Shown: piece by piece, positions 27,205 through 34,816 of the stretch
How positions within the stretch are numbered: the stretch's first letter is position 1
Layout: the number at the start of each line of letters is the position of its first letter
Assembly (NCBI RefSeq): GCF_024704835.1
Contig: NZ_JAMXBE010000007.1
Coordinates: 194,465-258,464, forward strand
Length of the DNA: 64,000 nt
Direction of reading: 5' to 3'
Origin: Parapedobacter tibetensis
GTDB taxonomy: Bacteria > Bacteroidota > Bacteroidia > Sphingobacteriales > Sphingobacteriaceae
Made by a program: the position numbers and the translations under genes
Notes under the pieces: model-generated
The model's database searches: none
What the model saw: only the letters and a program-made list of their open reading frames with translations
Told to the model about the DNA's origin: nothing

Positions 27205-28236
27205 CTATTTTAACGAGCTTAGGAGTGCTTCCCTATATTTTAGAGGGGTCGTATTTTTAATCTTTTTGAATGCGGTAAAAAATGCCGATTTAGAATTAAA
27301 GCCAACCTCATAACCTATCTCTTCAATCTTAATATAGGGTTCGTTGATGATTTTTTTTACAGCTTCATTTATACGGTATTCGTTAATGTAAGTAGAAAAG
27401 CTCTTACCCAAATTATCATTTAGTAATTGGGATAGTAAATGGGAAGAAACGTTTAATCTTTGGGCAAGATTGCTTATTTTCAATTCAGGATTTTTATAAA
27501 TTCCGCTCGATTCGATAATATTCTCCATCTTGGCCAACATGGCATTTGCCTGTTCATCTCCGATTTTCCTATTCTTATACCTTTCAACATTGCTTTTATT
27601 TTTATTTTTGAATAACAGAAAGAGGGAAAGATAAAGTATAAAGGAATACATTATGCTTCCTGAAATATAAGAACCCCGAATCACGTTCATATAAGAAAGA
27701 ATATAAGCAATCAGGATTGCGCAATTTCCAATAATTACAATCCAGAATAATGGCTTTTCTTTGAACCGTTCTTTACTTTTCCAAAACAAATAACAAGACA
27801 TTCCAGTAAACAAAGTCCAGTTACCGTAAATGATATATGGAATTACGAAATTCCTCCACTCATTTGGAAACTTCATGTATGGATACAATAAACCGCCAAC
27901 AACTATTACAAGAACCAATAATCCATATACATAACTCCATAACTTAGGAATTTGGGTATAGTTTTCAAGACCACTTTTGATGTAGAAATATAGAGATGGC
28001 CCTATAAGAAAGCAAGCAGAAAGCCCTATTTGTAGATAAGTTTGAAATAATAACGGGTTAAAAAAGAAAAAAACTGACTTTCCTATCCTTATGGAGATCA
28101 TGATCAGTAATAGAATTAAAAATATCTGTTCTATGGATCTGCTTCTATTATTTACCGATAGATAAACTGCCAACAATAGACCGTTTAATACCCCAACAGC
28201 ACTAAGAATGAACAATATCTCCGTTGTGACTTCCAA
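27205..28236 (-). CDS. Membrane-anchored AraC-family regulator (7TM-type)
   Basis: 343 residues. About seven hydrophobic helices span residues 5-212, followed by a cytoplasmic AraC/XylS DNA-binding domain (LKISNLAQRLNVSSHLLSQLLN and IEEIGYEVGFNSKSAFFTAFKKIKNTTPLKYR) at the C-terminus. This architecture is common in Bacteroidota and presumably couples an envelope signal directly to transcription. The usual F-x-x-x-F-K-K and TP-x-x-Y/F-R landmarks are present. Low GC relative to the flanks supports its arrival with the island. Confidence 0.85.
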   Translation of the reverse strand: MEVTTEILFILSAVGVLNGLLLAVYLSVNNRSRSIEQIFLILLLIMISIRIGKSVFFFFNPLLFQTYLQIGLSACFLIGPSLYFYIKSGLENYTQIPKLWSYVYGLLVLVIVVGGLLYPYMKFPNEWRNFVIPYIIYGNWTLFTGMSCYLFWKSKERFKEKPLFWIVIIGNCAILIAYILSYMNVIRGSYISGSIMYSFILYLSLFLLFKNKNKSNVERYKNRKIGDEQANAMLAKMENIIESSGIYKNPELKISNLAQRLNVSSHLLSQLLNDNLGKSFSTYINEYRINEAVKKIINEPYIKIEEIGYEVGFNSKSAFFTAFKKIKNTTPLKYREALLSSLK

Positions 28237-28374
28237 ATCTTTACTTACTGAATCCTTTTCTCAAATATATTGAAATTAAGCAGTAAAAAATACTTATAAA
28301 AGATTATTTGAGATTTCCGCTGTTTATTATTGAACTGAGAGTTTCAATCCGAGGTCCGTCGCTAATATGCGAAA

Positions 28375-28502
28375 GAAAGGAGAACGCCCTGCAAGTCACC
28401 CCCACATTTCACCTTAAATGCCCAAAGCGAGAACAGCCGTGGCCATGAGCGCAGGGGTTTCGCAGGCCGCAAACGCGCGCGGGGCATAGTCGCTATGAGA
28501 AC
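28375..28502. other. GC-rich non-coding block beside the zeta-toxin-like gene
   Basis: This block is sharply richer in G and C than the AT-rich sequence to its left. It includes AACGCGCGCGGGGC and a small hairpin, CATAG-TCG-CTATG, at 28485-28497 just past the stop of the toxin-like gene. No reading frame fits. It could be a structured end of the mobilization module or part of a transcript. Confidence 0.35.
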
Positions 28503-29192
28503 CTAACGCTTAGGCTTCCATTTGGTGCGAATCTCTTTTTGTTCTATACTCCGTTTTTTTTCTAAATCGGCAGAAAGTTTGTTAATACGGCTAATTGCTA
28601 TATCGAGCATCCTGTCCTGAAAATTGGAATTAAACCAACCGACATTCGGACTTAACACGGCATGCTTTCCGTTTTCGTTCAGGTAGTAGGCTATAACTGG
28701 TGCTATTCCCTTTATACTTGTATCCACAAACTTTACACGGTCATAGCGGTGCAAATTCTCCTGTACCCGCTTTATGCCCTCTTCATAGTTAAAAATGATT
28801 TCATCCGTTTCGATAAAATGACCGCCCAAAGCAACACGGGTATCCACACGTATCGCTGCTGTCTCCACGTCATACAATCCGAAATAGATAAGGTTAGTTT
28901 CATATCCGGCATTTTTAAACGTATCGGTTATCTCGATGGCAAGATCATTGGAGTAATTGCTTTCAAAGGCAAAATCACTGCGTTGGGCGATGGCTTCATC
29001 TCTTTCGTTTTCCAAGCGGGCAGGCACACCACCTTTTAGTTTTTCAGGGTCATAGTCCGGATATTTTTGTAACAATTCGGCATATACCAAATCACCGTTG
29101 AAGATATGTGTACCTTTCGGTACATGTTCATGCCCATAGGTTGACTTACCCGCCCCGTTCGGACCGGCAAGAATAAAGAACTGCGGTTTCAT
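28503..29192 (-). CDS. Zeta-toxin-like P-loop kinase
   Basis: 229 residues. Walker A motif GPNGAGKST at residues 10-18, then a zeta-like layout: FNGDLVYAELLQKYP, ERDEAIAQRSDFAFESNYS (the F-E-x-x motif of the family) and YETNLIYFGLYDVETAAIRVDTRV. Zeta toxins phosphorylate UDP-activated amino sugars and block cell-wall synthesis; many Bacteroidota homologues are known only as predicted ATPases. It begins six bases after the stop of the 156-codon gene upstream, which is the expected place for an antitoxin. It forms the distal end of the mobilization module. Confidence 0.75.
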   Translation of the reverse strand: MKPQFFILAGPNGAGKSTYGHEHVPKGTHIFNGDLVYAELLQKYPDYDPEKLKGGVPARLENERDEAIAQRSDFAFESNYSNDLAIEITDTFKNAGYETNLIYFGLYDVETAAIRVDTRVALGGHFIETDEIIFNYEEGIKRVQENLHRYDRVKFVDTSIKGIAPVIAYYLNENGKHAVLSPNVGWFNSNFQDRMLDIAISRINKLSADLEKKRSIEQKEIRTKWKPKR

Positions 29193-29198
29193 GGCTGA

Positions 29199-29669
29199 TT
29201 ATTTGGCGGTGGATAACTTCGACCAATATCCCTTGCCCGCAGGCAATAAGGATTTCAATACCGAATAGCTGCGTGTAGCCAAATCGTAGCTGACCAGATC
29301 TTCCGAGCCATCGGGGTTTGCCCTGATAAACTCCTTTGATGCTTTAGCCCGCTCGTCACGGTAGAACATGGGGACACCTTTTGAAAAGGCTTCCCTGTGG
29401 ATTTCTTCGGTGAGCTTTGCTGTGTTGTCGTTTGTTTCGGCAACCGTTAGCCCATTGGGCATTAGCTGGTCGAGATTTCTTTTTTCGTCCTCCCTATCGG
29501 ATTGTAAGCTATCGAAATAGTCAAAGAATTTAGAACCTGTTTTAAGGCTCTCCTTTAATTCGCTGATATCGTCCGCAGGGATAAGCACCCCTGAAAGTGT
29601 TCCCCGTTCGTCTCTTATTTCCTTTAATTTCATAACGCCTGTATTCATGCCTTTTACAAATTTAATCAT
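29199..29669 (-). CDS. Possible antitoxin partner of the zeta-like gene
   Basis: 156 residues, no recognised full-length family. The N-terminal part (MKLKEIRDERGTLSGVLIPADDISELKESL) looks like the DNA-binding half of small Phd/RelB-type antitoxins, and the C-terminal part (FSKGVPMFYRDERAKASKEFIRANPDGSEDLVSYD) resembles a short helical plus beta tail. Upstream position and six-base spacing to the kinase suggest a toxin-antitoxin operon, but the protein is not an epsilon-type antitoxin. In-frame ATGs at 29648 and 29633 are alternative starts; the last would open directly on MKLKEIRD. Confidence 0.5.
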   Translation of the reverse strand: MIKFVKGMNTGVMKLKEIRDERGTLSGVLIPADDISELKESLKTGSKFFDYFDSLQSDREDEKRNLDQLMPNGLTVAETNDNTAKLTEEIHREAFSKGVPMFYRDERAKASKEFIRANPDGSEDLVSYDLATRSYSVLKSLLPAGKGYWSKLSTAK

Positions 29670-29691
29670 TTTATGGTTTATTTTTAAACAT

Positions 29692-30345
29692 CTACTTATC
29701 CTGCTGTTTTAACCGTTTCAATTCCTCGGTTGCTCGTTCCGCCTGCTCCGTGGATTGCTTCGCGTTTTCCTCCGCTTTTCTAATGGCCAGCAATCTTTCT
29801 TCTTCTTGCTTCACCCAAATTTTAAGCTCTTTGGGACTGTTGTTATATATTGAATCTATATCCAGCGACATCTGTGGGTATAGAAGTCTGACCATCCGTA
29901 TTTTCACGTCGCTGTCGCGCAGAGCCACGTTAGCCCTCCAAAGCTGAATGCAGGCAAAAAGGGAGAAAACCGCAATAAGAACCAGGACAACACCCGTAAT
30001 TATATAGGGTCGTTGACTGCTTATAAGGCGATGTTCCACGTCGAACTTTATCCTCTGTGGCATTTCTCTTATCATTGTTTCCTGCATGGCCTGTTGCTGA
30101 CCAATGGCCGTAACAAGGTTACTGCTTGCGGTAGCCTGTTTCCGGATGGAATCTTTCAAGCCTATCAGCGTGTCATCCGTTAAAAGACGTTCCAATTGTC
30201 CACTGATATGTGCCAATTCAGCCGAGTAATCCTTGGTTTCGGGCTTTTGTGCTTCAAGTCGGTGCAAACGCTCATTCATCTGCACCGATACATCCTGCTG
30301 GTCTTTTAGCATAACCTGCATTTCTTGTATTTCCTGTTCTTTCAT
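29692..30345 (-). CDS. Coiled-coil membrane protein of the mobilization module
   Basis: 217 residues. A long N-terminal coiled coil (residues about 1-90, rich in E, Q, K and L), one transmembrane helix (YIITGVVLVLIAVFSLFACI) near 115-135, then a second polar helical stretch ending in an E/K/R-rich coiled coil. It lies 11 bases after the relaxase gene in the same direction, so it is probably co-transcribed and may tether or organise the relaxosome at the membrane. The family is not recognised; the role is inferred from position and architecture. Confidence 0.6.
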   Translation of the reverse strand: MKEQEIQEMQVMLKDQQDVSVQMNERLHRLEAQKPETKDYSAELAHISGQLERLLTDDTLIGLKDSIRKQATASSNLVTAIGQQQAMQETMIREMPQRIKFDVEHRLISSQRPYIITGVVLVLIAVFSLFACIQLWRANVALRDSDVKIRMVRLLYPQMSLDIDSIYNNSPKELKIWVKQEEERLLAIRKAEENAKQSTEQAERATEELKRLKQQDK

Positions 30346-30356
30346 GTTAAATTCGT

Positions 30357-31325
30357 TTATCTACTGATTCCCCTTGATTGTTCCGCTTCCTGTTCTTTTC
30401 TTTTTCGCCGTCGTTTTTCGGCATCGCCCATGGGTTCGGGTTCCGGTGCGATGTATACGGGATTAAACAGTATATCGAGCAAACCTGCTCCATGTGATGC
30501 ATTGTGGTGATGCTCCCCCTTGTGTGTATCCAGTACCTCCCTGATTTGTTCGGCAAGGGTGCTTTTTCGAGGTGTATTATCCAACTGCATTTCCAAACGA
30601 AGGTTTTGTTTCAGTTGTCTATCGATACCGATATAGCTAAATTTCCGGTCAATAGTCGAGCCTTTGAACTTCACGCCATCCTTTTCAAAGGAAATGCCCT
30701 GCACCTCGTTTGTACCGCTACGGTACTTGTAATGGATGCCGATACCCTGCCTTGCAAGCATCGTTTCAACCTGTTTCCAAGACGTGGCCTTTGCCAAAAT
30801 GGATTTGAGAGCATCGTGTATGCCATAGCGCAATCTATCATTACCCCGAAGTGCCTGCCTGTTCACCTGTGCCTTGCCCTTTCCGAGATGGTAAGCGTAA
30901 CGTTCGGTCATCTCCCTGCATACCTTTCGGCTTTTGTGCCAATGGTTGTAGTTGCCTATTGTATCTCCGTTATTGTCCACACGGTTGTAGACAATATGCA
31001 AGTGTGGATGCTTTTTGTCCGTATGTAGTACAGTCAGGTACTGCGTATCCTTGATACCCATTTTTTCCATATACTCCCTTGCATGTTCTGCCATCTTTTG
31101 GACGGTAAGTTTCTCCCTGTCCTCGTTGCTCCAACTAAGCACGGTATGCCCTACGGCATTGCCAAGCTGCGGACGCATTTTGCGCTGTGCGTTGAGGTCG
31201 GCAATGATGGCGTTGATGCCGTAATCCCTTACACCCAATGAATCAAGCACGGCGGACTGTTCCCGTTCCAACAGGTAACGGACACAACCGCCAAAACTCT
31301 TGCCCGTTATCACTTTAGCTATCAT
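30357..31325 (-). CDS. Relaxase / mobilization nuclease
   Basis: 322 residues of the MobA/VirD2-like relaxase family. The metal-binding three-histidine region is visible as TVLHTDKKHPHLHIVYNRVD, with the later NHWHKSRKVCREM. The N-terminus MIAKVITGKSFGGCVRYLL is typical of Bacteroidota mobilization relaxases. The enzyme nicks one strand at oriT and stays attached to the 5' end during transfer. It overlaps the mobC-like gene by 11 bases, so the two are coupled. The tail is rich in E, K and R, as in many relaxases of this size. Confidence 0.88.
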   Translation of the reverse strand: MIAKVITGKSFGGCVRYLLEREQSAVLDSLGVRDYGINAIIADLNAQRKMRPQLGNAVGHTVLSWSNEDREKLTVQKMAEHAREYMEKMGIKDTQYLTVLHTDKKHPHLHIVYNRVDNNGDTIGNYNHWHKSRKVCREMTERYAYHLGKGKAQVNRQALRGNDRLRYGIHDALKSILAKATSWKQVETMLARQGIGIHYKYRSGTNEVQGISFEKDGVKFKGSTIDRKFSYIGIDRQLKQNLRLEMQLDNTPRKSTLAEQIREVLDTHKGEHHHNASHGAGLLDILFNPVYIAPEPEPMGDAEKRRRKRKEQEAEQSRGISR

Positions 31326-31695
31326 CCCTGCCTATCCTTTCCAATAGTACTTCCACCTTGTATAGCAACCTACGCAGATCCGCCATAAGTGACACAAGCC
31401 CGTTGGTGTGCGCCAACTTGGTCAATTGGTTGAGGTTGTTTGCCATGCCCGACAATGTGCGCAGGTATCCTGTTTCCTCTTTTGAAAGCCTCGGCCTTAT
31501 CACGGCAACCTTTGCCGCCCTACGAAACCAATCGCTTATCCGCATACCTGCACTCCTTGCCTTGCCCGCTATGGCCAACCGTTCGGTCGGTGTCAGCCGA
31601 ACCACGAGCGAGCCACTTCGGGTGATGGCTTTTTTCGGTCGTCCTCGTTTGCGCTTTTTTCCGCTCGTCTCTTTCTCTTTTGTCGGCTGTTTCAT
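31315..31695 (-). CDS. MobC-like mobilization accessory protein
   Basis: 126 residues: a basic start (KKRKRGRPKK), then a ribbon-helix-helix-like segment (LVVRLTPTERLAIAGKARSAGMRISDWFRRAA) and the MobC motif region LSGMANNLNQLTKLAHTNG. MobC proteins bind next to oriT and open the DNA for the relaxase. The gene begins just downstream (minus strand) of a strong hairpin that may mark oriT. Confidence 0.85.
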   Translation of the reverse strand: MKQPTKEKETSGKKRKRGRPKKAITRSGSLVVRLTPTERLAIAGKARSAGMRISDWFRRAAKVAVIRPRLSKEETGYLRTLSGMANNLNQLTKLAHTNGLVSLMADLRRLLYKVEVLLERIGRDDS

Positions 31696-31742
31696 TGTTT
31701 AACCTCCCCAAGTTTACGGATTGCGACCAACGGGAGCATCCG

Positions 31743-31775
31743 CCGTTCCCCACTCCGCAGAGCGTGGGGGAACGG
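31743..31775. other. Candidate oriT hairpin
   Basis: The arms CCGTTCCCCAC (31743-31753) and GTGGGGGAACGG (31764-31775) pair over 11 bases with one bulged G and a ten-base loop. It lies 47 bases upstream of the mobC-like start, in the 174-base gap before the HTH gene. Relaxase systems usually have such a dyad beside the nic site. A run of six T follows on the plus strand, so a transcription terminator is the alternative. Confidence 0.45.
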
Positions 31776-31869
31776 TTTTTTGCATTGCAAAAAAATAAAC
31801 TTGCTCCCTACAATCGGGATAGGAAAAGGGCGGTCGGGTGCAAGCACCCGTACCGTGGTTTTGCAGATG

Positions 31870-32148
31870 CTATTCGCCATCTTCACCTCCCTCCATCAGC
31901 TTTTGGATGTCCTCGTATTTGTAGTACATCAGTCCGCCGATTTTGGTGTACGGCAATGTGCCGTTTACCCGCAAGTTTTGGAGTGTACCTGCCGATATGC
32001 CGAGCAACTTACGTACCTCATAGCTTTTTAGCCATGCACGTGCTTCTTGCCCCTGCTTCCTCGGATGGGGATTGTGCTTTCTGATTTCCTCAAACAGTTC
32101 CTTTTTGAATTTTTCGAGGTCGTCCCTCGTGATAAGTTCTACTTTCAT
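31870..32148 (-). CDS. Helix-turn-helix excisionase-like protein
   Basis: 92 residues. After a polar lead the C-terminal half is a MerR-like/HTH_17 domain: WLKSYEVRKLLGISAGTLQNLRVNGTLPYTKIGGLMYYKYEDIQKLM. In Bacteroidota mobile elements such proteins act as excisionases (recombination directionality factors) or regulators of the mob operon. It heads the minus-strand mobilization run and has two palindromes upstream. Confidence 0.8.
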   Translation of the reverse strand: MKVELITRDDLEKFKKELFEEIRKHNPHPRKQGQEARAWLKSYEVRKLLGISAGTLQNLRVNGTLPYTKIGGLMYYKYEDIQKLMEGGEDGE

Positions 32149-32180
32149 CTTTCCTCCTTTGTGTTATCGTAAAAAAATAT

Positions 32181-32229
32181 GTACCCTGCGGACGGAAACA
32201 GATGGTGCGTTTCCGACTGCTTTGGGTAC
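32181..32229. promoter_or_regulatory. Nested inverted repeat upstream of the HTH gene
   Basis: Two nested pairs of arms: GTACCC/GGGTAC outside and CGGAAAC/GTTTCCG inside. Together they form a 49-base imperfect hairpin whose edge is 33 bases from the HTH start codon. It may be an operator, a leader hairpin or a structured binding site. Confidence 0.45.
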
Positions 32230-32331
32230 AAAGGAATGGATGAAATTGGTTCACAGGATGACCATTCTGGGCGTTTGGTCAGTTTTGGGCGAATGTGTAT
32301 GGACTTTAGTGGTTCTGTGGCGAGAGGAATA

Positions 32332-32371
32332 TTGTTTGGTTTGCAGATAATGTGCATTATTTGCCAAACAA
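32332..32371. repeat. 40-base near-palindrome
   Basis: The arms TTGTTTGG and CCAAACAA enclose ATAATG/CATTAT around a two-base centre, with a small mismatch zone between. It lies in the gene-free stretch 32149-32509 between the HTH gene and the cassette-like region. It is a plausible protein-binding dyad (excisionase, regulator or replication initiator). No gene is visible in this 361-base stretch. Confidence 0.45.
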
Positions 32372-32509
32372 TAGGTTCCTATTAATGTACTCCCGAAATC
32401 GTATATGGGCTGTTTTATCTTATTGTGATAGGGATGCTAATGATTCGGGGTTCGGTTTTCGGACGGGATTTCCGACAAGAACGTCAGCCCACCTAACGTC
32501 AAACCCGTA

Positions 32510-33028
32510 TTATATGCAGGCTTTATTGATACTCTTTCCAAAAATTACGTTATTAGGATTTTTAATGTCAGATTTTCCATTAATTTTTTCAAATCCAAAC
32601 TTGTTTAATAATTTTTGGGAATTTAGATTTTCTTTGTGAGTGTATGCTTCAATATATTCAAGTCCAAGCTCATCGTTAGCAAAATCTAAAATTGCCTTTA
32701 TTGCATTGCTCATTAGTCCTTTGTTTTGAAATTCTGGGAATAATTCATAACCAATTTCAGCATATTTATTATCACGATTTATTTTCCATAAGCAAATTGT
32801 TCCCACAATTTCATTTTCTTCAAGCGTAATGATTTTAAAAAACATTGCATTGTTGAAGTCAGAATTTATGTTTTCAATAAAGGTTTCAATTTCCGATAAA
32901 TTTTTATTCAAATCTCTGTTTATGAATTTTGCAACCTCGGGATTTGTTCTTAATTCAAAAATTCTTTTTGAGTCAGACTTTTCAGCAATTTTCAGTTTAA
33001 TTTTATTGGTAAAAATTTCGGTTTTCAT
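32510..33028 (-). CDS. GNAT-family N-acetyltransferase (RimJ/RimL-like)
   Basis: 172 residues. The N-terminal LKIAEKSDSKRIFELRTNPEVAKFI and the core EIGYELFPEFQNKGLMSNAIKAILDFANDELGLEYIEAYTHKENLNSQKLLNKFGFE match acetyl-CoA-dependent acetyltransferases of the RimJ/RimL type, with the Q/R-x-x-G-x-A-like pocket as QNKGLM. The substrate is not predictable (protein N-terminus, antibiotic or small amine). It is AT-rich and bracketed by TTATATGCA (containing its stop codon) and TGCATATAA, and an attC-like element lies upstream. It therefore looks like a captured cassette gene. Confidence 0.82.
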   Translation of the reverse strand: MKTEIFTNKIKLKIAEKSDSKRIFELRTNPEVAKFINRDLNKNLSEIETFIENINSDFNNAMFFKIITLEENEIVGTICLWKINRDNKYAEIGYELFPEFQNKGLMSNAIKAILDFANDELGLEYIEAYTHKENLNSQKLLNKFGFEKINGKSDIKNPNNVIFGKSINKACI

Positions 33029-33056
33029 TTCTTGATAGTCTTCGAAAAAGCTTGCA

Positions 33057-33188
33057 TATAACGTTTTGGGGCTTTGCGATGGTGGGGTAATCGAAGCACG
33101 TCAGCCGATGATTGCACCAATGCTCAATATGGTACATAAAGTTGAGCCTATGACTCTCAGCCCCACTATTGCAAAACCCTTGTTAGCG
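33057..33188. repeat. attC-like element between two cassette genes
   Basis: A 31-base left arm (33057-33087, starting TATAACG and ending GGTGGGG) pairs imperfectly with a 28-base right arm (33161-33188, starting CCCCAC and ending GTTAGCG). A second inner hairpin has arms GCTCAA (33122-33127) and TTGAGC (33142-33147). TAAC/GTTA ends, a long imperfect stem and location between two unrelated same-strand genes recall integron attC sites, although the RYYYAAC/GTTRRRY core is not perfect. Confidence 0.5.
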
Positions 33189-33638
33189 GTTCGTTGTTTT
33201 CTGTTTTAATTGTTTTTCTCTAAATATGCTGTTATAAATTACATAGCTAATGAAACCTGTCAAAATTGTAGCAATAATATCCCAAATGTCTATAGGTTTT
33301 CCTAATAAAGGGTGTGCAAGTTCATACACAACAAGACTAAATGTTCCAAGATTTATTAAGTAATTTCCTTTTGTCGTGTCATTGGATAAAATTGCAATTA
33401 AGAAGAATATCATCGCCATAGTTCCTAATGTATTACCCAATGTGTCTGCAATATGAAAGTCATTAATTTGGTTAGCGTAAATAAATGGTCGATAAATTGG
33501 TCGTCCAATAAATTCATAAATAAGCAACGCTGAAATTCCGATAGCGAAATTAATTGCTTTGTATTTGGTAAACTTCCAGTTCTTTAGTTCTGTCTTAAAA
33601 TCATTTATTGTCATAAAATCTATATCTCTCGTTGGCAT
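33183..33638 (-). CDS. Small integral membrane protein, cassette-borne
   Basis: 151 residues with four probable membrane helices (around INFAIGISALLIYEFIG, TLGTMAMIFFLIAIL, GTFSLVVYELAH and IIATILTGFISYVIY) and a lysine-rich tail. No family recognised. An in-frame ATG at 33614 (MTINDFKTEL) is a good alternative start. The stop codon lies within GTTAGCGGT (33182-33190), whose exact reverse complement ACCGCTAAC sits at 33775-33783 beyond the start, so the gene is bracketed by a 9-base inverted repeat like its GNAT neighbour. Confidence 0.6.
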   Translation of the reverse strand: MPTRDIDFMTINDFKTELKNWKFTKYKAINFAIGISALLIYEFIGRPIYRPFIYANQINDFHIADTLGNTLGTMAMIFFLIAILSNDTTKGNYLINLGTFSLVVYELAHPLLGKPIDIWDIIATILTGFISYVIYNSIFREKQLKQKTTNR

Positions 33639-33968
33639 TTTGTTCTTGCATTCCCTATTTCGTATTAATTCCTTTTAAATTTTCTGTCTGTCCGCAGTAA
33701 GGTTGTCAAATGGAAAGTGTGAATTTATGTTTATTGTCGTTAATTTCATTTGTGCAGGGTGTCGGCTTACAATGACCGCTAACTCAAATATATGCTCAAC
33801 TATCCAATCTCCCAAATTTGCAACGTAAAAACTACTTTTTTGATTGTCTTAGCTTATAGTCAGTTTATTACACCGGATTTTCGCTCCGCGAAAACTATTG
33901 CGTATTTTGTATAACCTTTTTTCTATTTCTGATATTACACATAATGCGTAATGCCCGTATAGTGAACA
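33639..33968. other. Gene-free stretch with cassette half-site and small hairpin
   Basis: About 330 AT-rich bases. It holds ACCGCTAAC (33775-33783), the mirror of the site at 33182-33190, and a tight hairpin TTTTCGC-TCC-GCGAAAA at 33878-33894. No convincing gene is seen. Confidence 0.4.
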
Positions 33969-34394
33969 CTAATCTTCTATGGGTAAAATCCTAAAAATCC
34001 TGTCCTTTTCTCTTATCGGACGATATTTTGAACTCGGGCTTTCTTTGTTAGAAGTAAACCTGCTTCTTATTGTTTCCATGTTGATTTCCTCGTCACCATG
34101 CTGGAAATATTTACATATCATCTTTACCCATACGCTTTCGGTCGATGCATTCAAAAGGCGTATACTGTCCTTACGTGGGTCTTTAATTTCAGGAAATTGA
34201 TGGATAAGGTCAACAAAGGCGTTCAGATATCCTTTCGTTATCCTCACCTTATATTCGGTCTCGTATTGTTTCAACGCTTCAAGCTCTCTGTTTTTTTCTT
34301 CCAGTTCCTTTTTCAATGTGGCAATCTCCGTATCGTAGCGTGTGATGGTGATGTCCACGGTATCCGTAGGTATTGATGGATATGAGATAGTCAC
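33969..34394 (-). CDS. Island protein of unknown function, 3' part of a possibly frameshifted gene
   Basis: 141 codons, opening only with GTG at 34394; no in-frame ATG occurs near the start. A coiled coil (IATLKKELEEKNRELEALKQYETEY) is followed by a helical domain (KGYLNAFVDLIHQFPEIKDPRKDSIRLLNASTESVWVKMICKYFQ). The frame overlaps the upstream 149-codon gene by 116 bases, far more than normal for neighbours, so the two may once have been a single protein. A role in element regulation is possible from its place beside the integrase, but no family is recognised. Confidence 0.5.
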   Translation of the reverse strand: MTISYPSIPTDTVDITITRYDTEIATLKKELEEKNRELEALKQYETEYKVRITKGYLNAFVDLIHQFPEIKDPRKDSIRLLNASTESVWVKMICKYFQHGDEEINMETIRSRFTSNKESPSSKYRPIREKDRIFRILPIED

Positions 34395-34728
34395 GGAATG
34401 TCCGCAGGCATTTTAGGTTGACACGGTTCCGTGCATGTTTATGGGAAAAGGGGGATTGTTTGCGGATAAATTCGATATGGTCTGCCACGATTTCCCGTAC
34501 GAGTTCATAAAATTCTGCTTCACTGCACTTTCCCGTACCAATTGCATGTTCCATGTGATAATGGTAGTACGCTTCCTGTTCTTCATTGCCAATGTCGTAC
34601 AATCGGTTGAGGAAATGGTTGTCATCGTAAAGGTTCCAAAACCCTATCGGGCTACCGATGTCGTATCTGTGTTTTCTTCTGCTGAAAGGTCGGTGTATCT
34701 TGAAATAGGTATCCCTCATGGCAATCAT
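34279..34728 (-). CDS. Island protein of unknown function, 5' part of a possibly frameshifted gene
   Basis: 149 residues. The first 115 look like a genuine alpha-helical protein (FLNRLYDIGNEEQEAYYHYHMEHAIG, then EFYELVREIVADHIEFIRK and CLRTFRDYLISIN). The last 30 turn into low-complexity GYRGHHHHTLRYGD and a basic tail, as expected after a frameshift, and the overlapping frame continues as the coiled-coil protein. The layout is loosely like RteC-type element regulators, but I cannot assign it. It lies 88 bases after the integrase gene on the same strand. Confidence 0.55.
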   Translation of the reverse strand: MIAMRDTYFKIHRPFSRRKHRYDIGSPIGFWNLYDDNHFLNRLYDIGNEEQEAYYHYHMEHAIGTGKCSEAEFYELVREIVADHIEFIRKQSPFSHKHARNRVNLKCLRTFRDYLISINTYGYRGHHHHTLRYGDCHIEKGTGRKKQRA

Positions 34729-34816
34729 TTTTGAACATTTGAAATAAAAAAGAGACAGTCACCTATTGGGCTGTCTCTTGCAAATTTACTTAATTCAGGG
34801 GGATTTTTACGTTGGC

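Noticed and set aside
31743..31775. Reading the mobC-side hairpin simply as a terminator
   Set aside because: Kept as an oriT candidate because no plus-strand gene precedes it, although the T run means the terminator reading is not excluded.
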